A stretch of 36,897 bases of DNA from Spirochaetes bacterium ADurb.Bin110 (lineage in GTDB: Bacteria > Spirochaetota > Spirochaetia > Treponematales > Rectinemataceae): assembly GCA_002070755.1 (NCBI GenBank), contig MWDY01000172.1:1-36897 (forward strand). Reading direction: 5' to 3'. How positions within the stretch are numbered: position 1 is the stretch's first letter; the number at the start of each line of letters is the position of its first letter. The notes beneath the pieces were generated by a model that saw only the letters and a list, made by a program, of their open reading frames with translations, searched no databases and was not told the origin of the DNA. The position numbers and the translations under genes are program-made. This document shows positions 24,771 through 31,699 of the stretch, piece after piece.

Positions 24771-27700
24771 CTATGCTTGCGCGATAGACGCCATATATTC
24801 AAGCATCGTGCCAGTCCTATAGCCTGCGGCAATAGCGTTCTCTCTCAGTATTTCAGCAACTTCTTTCCATGATAGATATTCTTTCCCTTCTCTTTCCTTG
24901 GTTTCTTCTTGAATCGAATCAATCCATGCAAAAGCTGGCAAAAGACTTGCAAAGGTCTCAAATCGCTCCTTATTAAAATATTCTATTCCGCGATATTGAT
25001 TTATATTGAGAGCTTCACGCATCAAAGGATCAGAAAAAGCCCAAGCGCAGATTTCATTAGCACGTTTATCTGAAACCTGAGTAGAATTGATTGTACCTTT
25101 TGTGTCAGAAAAAGGTCCATTTTGCCTCAGTGCCCAAGCAATTGCTATCTCTGCGCAAATTGAGACGTGGTATTCTGTGTCGTGATTATCGCTTCTGCGG
25201 CTTAATCCTGCCGCAAATTCAGTCAGTTTTTTGGAAATTCGATACTCTTTGACTATGCGAGCTACTCCCTCATTGAGTCCATCAGCTGCAAAAGCCCTTG
25301 CCAAAGCCCTCATGAATGAATAGATCAAGAGGATCAGTCTATATTGCTGATATTCCGAATCGGATGCACCGCCATCGCTAAGAATCGTTGTGGTAGTACT
25401 GGTACTGGTGTCAGATTCTGACGTTCCATAGAGCAACTTGAGAACTATTCTAAGCCACGAGCTTGCGGCTCGGACTGCATCGCTTCGGGATGCAGCGAGA
25501 GTATCATCGCTCCCTGCAATCTCGCAAAGCCTCGAAAAGAAAATCTCTGAAAATATTGTCGCTCTTTGAATAGCTTCTTCTCTCGAGAGGTTTTGAATCG
25601 TCTCTATGCTGCTGAGGCTACTTATCGCATTATGGAGCGATCGATAGAGCTCAGGTTGGTCAGCCTCGAGCAAAGCATCGTCCAGGTCGGCTATTCCTCT
25701 CGAATCAACTATTTCAAAGAGCCTTGTGTATCTGCCCTCGGTGTCGTGCACATTTGTAATGTCGAGGAAAACTTTGTTCTGGTAGCCTTCTAACGTTACC
25801 TTGAGGCCACGGGAAGCAATATCTTCGCTTCGGAATATATACCATAGTCCAGAGCGAATCTCATGCATGATGACATAATTTCCAGGAGAGGAATCGATCT
25901 TGAGCGCACTGGCCAGACTTACTGTCTTAAGGTGTTTCTTACCATCGGCAGTTTTTTGGGCAAAAGCAGAGGAGCTGTGAATTCGCCCCGATGTACGCTC
26001 CCAATGGTTGTTGTAGAACACCAGAATTCGCTGCTCTCCCCAGCCATTGCTGTAGGCGAAGACATTTTCGTCGATTGTTCCATCGTCTCGCATATAATCA
26101 AATAGATAGAAGTTTTCCACTTCAGAGAAAAGCGGGCGCATTCGAAGCAGGGGGAAAATCTCGCGTTCATGGCGTGCAATGAGATCTCTGTCTGGCGTTT
26201 CATCCCAATAAGACCGCTTAAACTCCATGCCATACTTTTCGGTAAAGCCTTCGATTTGACCGTGCGCGATCATAGGCAGTCCTGGCATTGTAGCAAGCAT
26301 CGTAGCAACGCCGAAGTATTTATCTCCCTTGCCAAATTGAGCAACTGCCGTCTCCTCGTCGGGATTGCTCATAAAATTGACGAAGCGCTTGAGAATATCT
26401 CGATCGAATTCCTGTGTATTCTTGATAGTCAAGCGATATAGTGAGTTTTTCTCATCTTTGAGCATGTTCATAAAGGCAGAATTATATACACGGTGCATAC
26501 CTAGGGTTCGCACGAAATAACCTTCCATGAGCCAGAATGCCTCTGCAAGCAGAAGCGTATCCGGAGCTTTTTCCGCGCATAGATCTACTACCTCTCGCCA
26601 GAATTCATTTGGCATTGCCTTATCGAAGGCCTCATCGCTCATGGTATGCTCTGAACGCGATGGAATTGCGCCCCCCGAGCCTGGTGCGGGGTACCATAAG
26701 CGCCTGATGTGCTGTTTTGCGAGCACCATTGCAGCATCGAACCGGATTATGTTGAAATGAGATGCAACATGCAGGATTCGCTCTTTTACAGCCTCGCGCG
26801 AAGCTTGGTTTAGAAAGTCTATTTGTGCGGTATCATTCCAGGGCATGCCAGTCCCATCATTACCATGGTAAATGTATCGAACTTCTCCCGTATGACGATC
26901 GAGTCTTTTGAATACCACGGCGGCATCTGCGCGATTGTAATAATGATCTTCGAGCCAAATCCCAACAGAAGGATCTCCGGAAAGATCGGGGCCATTGAAG
27001 CTATAACTGGGGAATGGACAGTAGGAGAGACTCATGAAAAGCTCTGGTCTTGTACGCATCCAGAGCGAATCTATGCCCGTATGGTTAGGAACCATATCGG
27101 CTGCAAGCCTTATGCCATATTGTCCGCATCTCTCGCGGAATATATCTAGTGCCTCCCAGCCTCCCAGCTCGGGGCTGATCTCATAGTCGAAGAGCGAGTA
27201 AGCAGAAGCAGCTGCTTCGGAGTTTCCACACAGCTTTTTTATCTTTTCGCTTGCTGGACTTCGCTGCCATATTCCGATGAGCCATAGGCCATTTATCCCA
27301 CGTTCGGCCATGATTATGAGCTCTTCCTCGGGAATCTGATCGAGGCGGGATATCTCTCTTGAGTAAGTTTTTGAGAGCTGGTGCAACCAGACAAGAGCAT
27401 TTTTTGCAAGAAGCACAAGAGAAGGCATCCAATTCTTGTCGGGGCTAAATTTTTCATATTCATGCAAGCTGCTTCTATACTGATAGGGGATAGCAGGCCC
27501 TGGTCCGGGTGGAAAACGCGATCTGGTCTCTTCGTTTATCATGTCGATTCCAGCAAGCAAGGTGAGCCTAAAGTCGCCTAAAAGGGTTCCCCAATTCTTG
27601 ATTATCCATTCGAGCTGATCCTTGAGAGAAGTAGGTGCGTGCCTTGCTGGTTCTCTCAAAAAATTGATGAGGTCAAGGGTTTTTCCATCGCCATAAGAGA

Positions 27701-28286
27701 TGCCTGGCAAGGTTTTTAGAGCATCTTCGAGACGAGCAAAGACCTGCAGATAAGGAGTCTTTGCAGAGATAGAGCCAGGCAATGTGGTTCCTGCCGGCGA
27801 GACTCCATCATCGAAAAGGGATCGATATGGGCTGCATGCTGGATTCTCGTTAAAAAGACGAATTAGAATCAGCTGCTCTATTATGAGTTCTCGATTAGGC
27901 TTACTAGAGCCATCGCCAACAGGGCTTAACGATTCTAGCCAATCCTTGGGCTCTGCAAGGCCATCGTAGATGGGAGCAGGGGGGAATTCTATAATCAATT
28001 CTTGAAGCACTTCCCAAAACGCTTTGCTCTCTTCTGCGGAGGCGAATGTTTTAAGTGCAATCTCTTCGAGCAGTTTTGAATATTGCTTTCGATAGAGATC
28101 GATGATAATCCTAAAAGCCTCATCGATCAAAGAAAGAGCTCTCAGCTCTCCTGCAGAAAGCTTATATTTTTGAGCTACAAAGCGCGCTGATACTGCATCG
28201 GGCAGGGCGATAGCCCCCGAAGGCGTCCAGAGGTACTTAGGAGGAATATTTTGAGAGCGCAAGGTTCTAAGAATCTGCAAAGCCAT
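24771..28286 (-). CDS. Large GH13 (alpha-amylase family) protein with helical flanks
   Basis: Predicted to act on alpha-glucans, or to be a derived member. The 1171 residues have a central (beta/alpha)8 domain at about 320-720: region I ADMVPNHTG (396-404), region II IIRFDAAMV with nucleophile D517, region III LLAEAFW with acid/base E582, and region IV FMSNPDEETA with D643. The His that usually precedes the last Asp is Pro here. Residues 1-300 and about 820-1171 are mostly helical with no recognised domain; the latter contains a Ser/Thr-rich stretch near SDTSTSTTTT. No signal peptide is visible, so it is probably cytoplasmic. AGGAG precedes the start and TTGCTT-17-TATAGT lies just upstream. 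It may share a transcript with addB, 46 bp downstream. Specific activity is not predictable. Confidence 0.82.
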   Translation of the reverse strand: MALQILRTLRSQNIPPKYLWTPSGAIALPDAVSARFVAQKYKLSAGELRALSLIDEAFRIIIDLYRKQYSKLLEEIALKTFASAEESKAFWEVLQELIIEFPPAPIYDGLAEPKDWLESLSPVGDGSSKPNRELIIEQLILIRLFNENPACSPYRSLFDDGVSPAGTTLPGSISAKTPYLQVFARLEDALKTLPGISYGDGKTLDLINFLREPARHAPTSLKDQLEWIIKNWGTLLGDFRLTLLAGIDMINEETRSRFPPGPGPAIPYQYRSSLHEYEKFSPDKNWMPSLVLLAKNALVWLHQLSKTYSREISRLDQIPEEELIIMAERGINGLWLIGIWQRSPASEKIKKLCGNSEAAASAYSLFDYEISPELGGWEALDIFRERCGQYGIRLAADMVPNHTGIDSLWMRTRPELFMSLSYCPFPSYSFNGPDLSGDPSVGIWLEDHYYNRADAAVVFKRLDRHTGEVRYIYHGNDGTGMPWNDTAQIDFLNQASREAVKERILHVASHFNIIRFDAAMVLAKQHIRRLWYPAPGSGGAIPSRSEHTMSDEAFDKAMPNEFWREVVDLCAEKAPDTLLLAEAFWLMEGYFVRTLGMHRVYNSAFMNMLKDEKNSLYRLTIKNTQEFDRDILKRFVNFMSNPDEETAVAQFGKGDKYFGVATMLATMPGLPMIAHGQIEGFTEKYGMEFKRSYWDETPDRDLIARHEREIFPLLRMRPLFSEVENFYLFDYMRDDGTIDENVFAYSNGWGEQRILVFYNNHWERTSGRIHSSSAFAQKTADGKKHLKTVSLASALKIDSSPGNYVIMHEIRSGLWYIFRSEDIASRGLKVTLEGYQNKVFLDITNVHDTEGRYTRLFEIVDSRGIADLDDALLEADQPELYRSLHNAISSLSSIETIQNLSREEAIQRATIFSEIFFSRLCEIAGSDDTLAASRSDAVRAASSWLRIVLKLLYGTSESDTSTSTTTTILSDGGASDSEYQQYRLILLIYSFMRALARAFAADGLNEGVARIVKEYRISKKLTEFAAGLSRRSDNHDTEYHVSICAEIAIAWALRQNGPFSDTKGTINSTQVSDKRANEICAWAFSDPLMREALNINQYRGIEYFNKERFETFASLLPAFAWIDSIQEETKEREGKEYLSWKEVAEILRENAIAAGYRTGTMLEYMASIAQA

Positions 28287-28304
28287 CGATAAGCTCCTAT
28301 ATCA

Positions 28305-28333
28305 ACTATACTAGGTATTTTTGCGGCAAGCAA
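28305..28333 (-). promoter_or_regulatory. Promoter of the GH13 gene
   Basis: On the minus strand TTGCTT (28328-28333), a 17-bp spacer and TATAGT (28305-28310) predict transcription near 28298. The leader is about 12 nt and just holds the AGGAG. Confidence 0.55.
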
Positions 28334-28366
28334 CGCGAGGAACAAATAATTCGATCGGACGATATA

Positions 28367-28376
28367 CTAATATTAG
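28367..28376. promoter_or_regulatory. Palindrome CTAATATTAG in the GH13/TetR intergenic region
   Basis: A perfect 10-bp palindrome about 40 bp upstream of the TetR start and 80 bp upstream of GH13. TGTTATGATAACA lies just downstream. Either could be an autoregulatory operator, but short AT-rich palindromes are common. Confidence 0.3.
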
Positions 28377-28402
28377 ATCTTCTGTTATGATAACAATTTG
28401 AC

Positions 28403-28410
28403 AAAGGAGG
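28403..28410 (+). promoter_or_regulatory. Strong Shine-Dalgarno that fixes a TTG start
   Basis: AAAGGAGG lies five bases before the TTG at 28416. The upstream in-frame TTG at 28398 precedes the SD and has none of its own, so 28416 is the likely initiation codon. Confidence 0.75.
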
Positions 28411-28415
28411 TCGAT

Positions 28416-29036
28416 TTGTCTGGTCAAGTCGCTCACGAAAAAAGAAAACAGGAGATTCTAGAAAAAGCTCTCGATGTGTTTATAGAAGAAGGTTACGCAG
28501 ACACGACTTTCCAGAAGATCGCCGAAAGATGCGGAATCACTAGAACGATCCTCTATCTTTATTTCGACAACAAGAAACAAATCTTCGGCGAAAGCATAAA
28601 GCGTTTTCTTGCCTCTCTCGAAGCGGAGATAGCGCTTATTGCCCAGGATCAGAACCTAATGAGTGGCGAAAAAATATTAAAGATAAGTGAAATTTTGGTT
28701 GAAGCCTGTGAGAGAGAATCGAAAATGCTCTCGGTAGTAATGGATTATCTTCTAAGATTAAAGGCTTCCGGAGGAAGTCCAGACGAAAAAGTAAGGCGTC
28801 GAACTGTCCGCATGCGGCATATCCTTGCAGATATTGTTATTGAAGGAAAAAAGCGCGGCGAATTCAAGGAATCGTCCTCGGTAAAAGGCACAGTTGAGAT
28901 GTTTTTTGCACTTGTAGAGGCTGCTGTATTTCGTCTTGTGGTACTTGGGCGAAAGGAGGCTGCAGGGCTTCAAGAAGCGCTTTCTCCTTTTGTCGATAAT
29001 ATGCTGAGTCCAACTTTTGAAAGAAATAGAGAATAA
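28416..29036 (+). CDS. TetR/AcrR-family transcriptional regulator 1
   Basis: A 206-residue one-domain repressor type. The N-terminal HTH runs from about 12 to 60: EILEKALDVFIEEGYADTTFQKIAERCG, then ITRTILYLYFDNKKQIF, the standard TetR recognition-helix layout. The C-terminal two thirds are helical, with a ligand and dimer domain not similar to a named subfamily by eye. It starts with TTG, unusual in this window, directed by AAAGGAGG. It is divergent from the GH13 gene with 129 bp between, so it may regulate that gene or itself. Downstream it converges with the lytic transglycosylase gene, six bases away. The ligand and targets are unknown. Confidence 0.88.
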   Translation: MSGQVAHEKRKQEILEKALDVFIEEGYADTTFQKIAERCGITRTILYLYFDNKKQIFGESIKRFLASLEAEIALIAQDQNLMSGEKILKISEILVEACERESKMLSVVMDYLLRLKASGGSPDEKVRRRTVRMRHILADIVIEGKKRGEFKESSSVKGTVEMFFALVEAAVFRLVVLGRKEAAGLQEALSPFVDNMLSPTFERNRE

Positions 29037-29060
29037 AAAGAATCAAAGCTTCATTGATTC
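29031..29060 (-). terminator. Intrinsic terminator of the lytic transglycosylase gene
   Basis: On the minus strand the perfect 7-bp arms GAATCAA and TTGATTC around a 7-nt loop (29040-29060) run directly into TTTTTATTC. The hairpin overlaps the stop codon at 29043-29045. The stem is AT-rich but the T tract is good. Confidence 0.55.
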
Positions 29061-29747
29061 GCTAAGAGCAGTGCTAGCGATAAAGAAGTTCATGATTTTA
29101 TGCTCCATAATAGATACTTCGGAGATATATTTAAAAGTCACATCAGGGATTCCATTTTGCGAGATCCTGGTTATTCCCGCATTATATGCCGCAAGAGCAG
29201 AGAATTCATCTCCATTTAGATTGATATATTCTTGGAGATGGCCTATTCCGAGCTTTGCATTTTGGTATGGATCGTAGATCAATTTTTCGTTCACCTTGCC
29301 ATATACAGAAGAATTAAGCTGGAAAAGGCCACTGTTTAGTGTACCTGTTCGATTGGTAGATCGAGCTCTCGGGTTGTATCTGCTCTCCACATAGGCTACA
29401 GCAAAAGCAAGGCTAGGTCGCATATTGTTAGCCACAGCATTATCTAAAATAGCTTTAGCAACACGTTCCGAATTAGTCATAGTAGAAAAGAATTTAAGAA
29501 CTTTATCTTTTGTCTTTGGATTTGCATAGAGCTTTGAAATAGGATCATCATAATCATTTATATTGCCAAGATTTATAGAAAATAAAATACTTGATGATTT
29601 ATTATTAGATTTATATATTGAATTGGTTTCGTATAACCTTGCAGCATTAGAAATCACAAAAAATAATGCAACACAGAAAGAAGCAACAAATACAAGCTTT
29701 ATCGCTCTTATTTTTGTAATATTATTCGACTTATAGCAAGATTCCAT
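29043..29747 (-). CDS. Membrane-anchored lytic transglycosylase (SLT domain)
   Basis: Cleaves peptidoglycan glycan strands with 1,6-anhydro-muramic acid formation, acting outside the cytoplasmic membrane. The 234 residues begin with a short basic cytoplasmic tail and one hydrophobic segment (about 15-35, AIKLVFVASFCVALFFVIS), acting as a signal anchor. The catalytic SLT domain follows from about 95: catalytic E121 in AYVESRYNPRA, NSGLFQLN (138-145), DPYQNAKLGIGHLQEYI and ALAAYNAG (184-191). The segment between (40-90) is Ser/Asn-rich and has no known domain. The start at 29747 is chosen for GGGAGG nine bases upstream; 29774 would add nine residues. It has its own promoter (29807-29836) and a terminator at its end, so it is monocistronic. 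Confidence 0.88.
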   Translation of the reverse strand: MESCYKSNNITKIRAIKLVFVASFCVALFFVISNAARLYETNSIYKSNNKSSSILFSINLGNINDYDDPISKLYANPKTKDKVLKFFSTMTNSERVAKAILDNAVANNMRPSLAFAVAYVESRYNPRARSTNRTGTLNSGLFQLNSSVYGKVNEKLIYDPYQNAKLGIGHLQEYINLNGDEFSALAAYNAGITRISQNGIPDVTFKYISEVSIMEHKIMNFFIASTALSESMKL

Positions 29748-29806
29748 TCGGAATATCCTCCCGAACCTCAACATAATTTTATCCCATTAAATAAAAAGTC
29801 TTGAAG

Positions 29807-29836
29807 ATAATAATGCTAATTTATAAAAAATGTCAA
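29807..29836 (-). promoter_or_regulatory. Strong sigma70-like promoter of the lytic transglycosylase
   Basis: On the minus strand a perfect TTGACA (29831-29836), an 18-bp spacer and TATTAT (29807-29812, 5 of 6). Predicted start near 29800, leader about 53 nt. Confidence 0.75.
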
Positions 29837-29912
29837 TGCGCAAAAGTGTAACAAAATCTATATCATAATTGCAAAAATAGTTAGATAAATTACGATAACC
29901 TCATATGAATTG

Positions 29913-29924
29913 ATATTGCAATAT
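29913..29924. promoter_or_regulatory. Palindrome ATATTGCAATAT upstream of TetR 2
   Basis: A perfect 12-bp palindrome just upstream of the extended -10. Related ATATTG/CAATAT half-sites recur on its downstream side (to about 29945), so it is a candidate autoregulatory operator. It is unlike the palindrome at 31605-31622. Confidence 0.4.
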
Positions 29925-29932
29925 GTTGATTT

Positions 29933-29941
29933 TGGGATAAT
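29933..29941 (+). promoter_or_regulatory. Extended -10 promoter of TetR 2
   Basis: TGG followed by GATAAT (5 of 6 matches) forms an extended -10. Predicted start near 29948, giving a leader of about 33 nt with AAAGGAG. Confidence 0.45.
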
Positions 29942-29980
29942 ATTGTGTTTTGATTGTGCAAATAAAGGAGATTATAAATA

Positions 29981-30601
29981 ATGGCTCGCATCAAGACAAA
30001 AGAAAAGCGAACGCTTATTCTTGAGACTGCGAAGAGACTTTTTGCTGCCAAAGGAGAGAGCGTTTCGATGAATGGGATAGCCAAAGAGATTGGCATTCCC
30101 GTAGGCAGCATTTATACATATTTTCCTTCAAAACAATCGCTTATCGAAACCATTATTGAAGAAGGCTGGGACGAGTATCGAGTTTGGGTAGAAGATAGAA
30201 TGATCTCAATTATGAATTCTGGAAAGCAAGACGATAGTCGCGAAAAATCGCTTCGCGCATTGTCCTTTCTAGTGGATGAAGCGCTGCCCAAGCTCTTCAG
30301 CGATGTTGAACTCATTATGATTCTGCTTGCTGGGGCAAGTTCCACTGCTAGGCTTGAAAAGAAACTACAATATCTAAGTGCAATGATCTCTAAGTTGGTC
30401 GAAGACTCTTCTGTCTCGCTCGACTTTCCGCTAGACGGCAAATTCTATCGCACTGGCATCATGGTTTTTCTTTTGGGAGCGCTCGAGACGATCAGGATCA
30501 CTTCAAAGACAGATATCGATATCAATGCTGCAGATATTCAGGTCTTCCTTAGACAGTTAATGGAGAATGCGCTAGGTCATTCTTTGCCCGATAGGGACTG
30601 A
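29981..30601 (+). CDS. TetR/AcrR-family transcriptional regulator 2
   Basis: A 206-residue regulator. The HTH lies at about 10-55: LILETAKRLFAAKGESVSMNGIAKEIG, then IPVGSIYTYFPSKQSLIETI, the YTYFPSK signature of the family. The C-terminal domain is helical, with a hydrophobic stretch (VELIMILLAGASS, TGIMVFLLGALETI) that could line a ligand pocket; ligand unknown. AAAGGAG precedes the ATG. Its 3' end overlaps the convergent epimerase gene by 53 bp. That gene carries a perfect TetR-type palindrome in its promoter, so TetR 2 is the first candidate repressor of it, though TetR 1 is equally unproven. Confidence 0.9.
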   Translation: MARIKTKEKRTLILETAKRLFAAKGESVSMNGIAKEIGIPVGSIYTYFPSKQSLIETIIEEGWDEYRVWVEDRMISIMNSGKQDDSREKSLRALSFLVDEALPKLFSDVELIMILLAGASSTARLEKKLQYLSAMISKLVEDSSVSLDFPLDGKFYRTGIMVFLLGALETIRITSKTDIDINAADIQVFLRQLMENALGHSLPDRD

Positions 30602-31565
30602 GTGAACGAATCCAAGGCTTTACGGCCATTGCGGCTATGCTGCCAAGAGGGCGAATGAATCTTGTTCGCCATTCAACCTCTGAATAATAGTCTTCTAGCG
30701 ACTTGCTCCTGAAATGCAGAAGCATTTCTGCCTCTTCTGAATCTGTAAACCAACCACAATGAAAGTCTCCTTTAGCAAATAGCTCGTCGGGCAGAAAAGA
30801 TGAATTCCCCAAGCCGAAGGCCCGCATGAGCCTATCGAGATAAGCTCGATAAGTGGTTCGGCAAGCCGGTCCTCCGCCAATATTGAATGTCCGGCCTTCA
30901 ATGTTCGAAAGGCTACAAGCCATGGCAAATGCACGGCCCGCGTCTTCGGTATGCACAACTTCGAAATGCGTCGAAGGAGGCACATCGAAGAGCATGGGAT
31001 CAAAGGGGAGCCAATCACTCGATACTACATAAGACAGCCTCAAAACAACCCAAGGAAGACCACTTTCTCGAAGCAAGTTTTCGCACTTGTTCTTTGTGAT
31101 GCTATAAGTGTCGTTTGGATTAAGTGGATCGGTTGTTGAGATCCATGGATTGGCAAGTCTATCGCCATATATCGAGACACTGGAGGCATAGACAATGCGT
31201 GGAGGCACTTGAAGGCTTTTGCATATTTCTATGATATTTCTAGTCCCCCCGACATTGATTTCTTCGCCGAGCAACGGCTTTTGATTAGATAGAGGAGGTA
31301 TTATGGCGGCAAGATGGACTATCGCATCTATTCCTCTGTCTCCAACAGAGCCAATAGCATCTTGAATGCTTTTTTTGTCAGTAATATCTCCATAGAAGAT
31401 TCCTAGTCTATGATGCGCATTGTTCAAGAGTTCACGCGTTCTTTTTTGCTTTTTCGAACGAGCAGAGGGTTGCTCAAAAATGAACACTTCATGACCTTTG
31501 GCCAGAAGAGCGCTGATTGCACTTGTTCCAACATTTCCAAATCCACCAGTCACTAAGATTCGCAT
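30549..31565 (-). CDS. NAD(P)-dependent epimerase/dehydratase, extended SDR family
   Basis: A cytoplasmic oxidoreductase or epimerase, substrate unknown. The 338 residues show the Rossmann motif LVTGGFGNVGTS (4-15), DITD (60-63), HLAAIIPP (84-91), the active-site serine in YASSVSIYGD (S129 region) and YSITK with Y154 and K158. The C-terminal half contains TFNIGGGPACRTTYRAYLDRL, typical of extended SDRs that bind sugar nucleotides or similar substrates. The start is ATG at 31565 with GAGGAG five bases upstream; the GTG at 31577 would include the SD itself. Transcription probably starts near 31591 from TTGCTG-17-TATAAT, whose spacer is filled by an 18-bp palindrome, so the gene is likely repressed by a TetR protein. 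It overlaps the TetR 2 gene tail to tail. Confidence 0.87.
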   Translation of the reverse strand: MRILVTGGFGNVGTSAISALLAKGHEVFIFEQPSARSKKQKRTRELLNNAHHRLGIFYGDITDKKSIQDAIGSVGDRGIDAIVHLAAIIPPLSNQKPLLGEEINVGGTRNIIEICKSLQVPPRIVYASSVSIYGDRLANPWISTTDPLNPNDTYSITKNKCENLLRESGLPWVVLRLSYVVSSDWLPFDPMLFDVPPSTHFEVVHTEDAGRAFAMACSLSNIEGRTFNIGGGPACRTTYRAYLDRLMRAFGLGNSSFLPDELFAKGDFHCGWFTDSEEAEMLLHFRSKSLEDYYSEVEWRTRFIRPLGSIAAMAVKPWIRSLSPYRAKNDLAHSPLTV

Positions 31566-31597
31566 AGTTCTCCTCACATTTGACTATATCGCTTACT

Positions 31598-31626
31598 ATT
31601 ATAATGAATGAACGTTCATTCAGCAA
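31598..31626 (-). promoter_or_regulatory. Epimerase promoter
   Basis: On the minus strand TTGCTG (31621-31626), a 17-bp spacer and a perfect TATAAT (31598-31603). Predicted start near 31591, leader about 26 nt. Confidence 0.7.
31605..31622. promoter_or_regulatory. Perfect 18-bp palindrome, likely TetR-family operator
   Basis: TGAATGAACGTTCATTCA is a perfect palindrome lying almost exactly between the -35 and -10 of the epimerase promoter. Its outer TGAATGA/TCATTCA arms equal those of the operator consensus I recall for Bacillus FadR, a TetR-family repressor. Bound protein would occlude RNA polymerase. Confidence 0.75.
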
Positions 31627-31660
31627 CATAGAACTTTTCAAAATTCGAGGTTATTGCTCA

Positions 31661-31690
31661 TTGACCTAGTTATGGGGCTTTCGTTACACT
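31661..31690 (+). promoter_or_regulatory. Putative near-leaderless promoter of alaS
   Basis: TTGACC (31661-31666), an 18-bp spacer and TACACT (31685-31690, 4 of 6) end nine bases before the ATG at 31700. Confidence 0.4.
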
Positions 31691-31699
31691 TGCCAAGCT

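Noticed and set aside
24725..24832. N-terminal extension of AddB to 24832
   Set aside because: Would overlap the end of the GH13 gene and adds basic, unrelated residues; Met at 24724 is more plausible.
31566..31699. Possible T-box or other riboswitch upstream of alaS
   Set aside because: The plus-strand leader is too short and no T-box AGGGUGGNACCGCG-like sequence or antiterminator is present.
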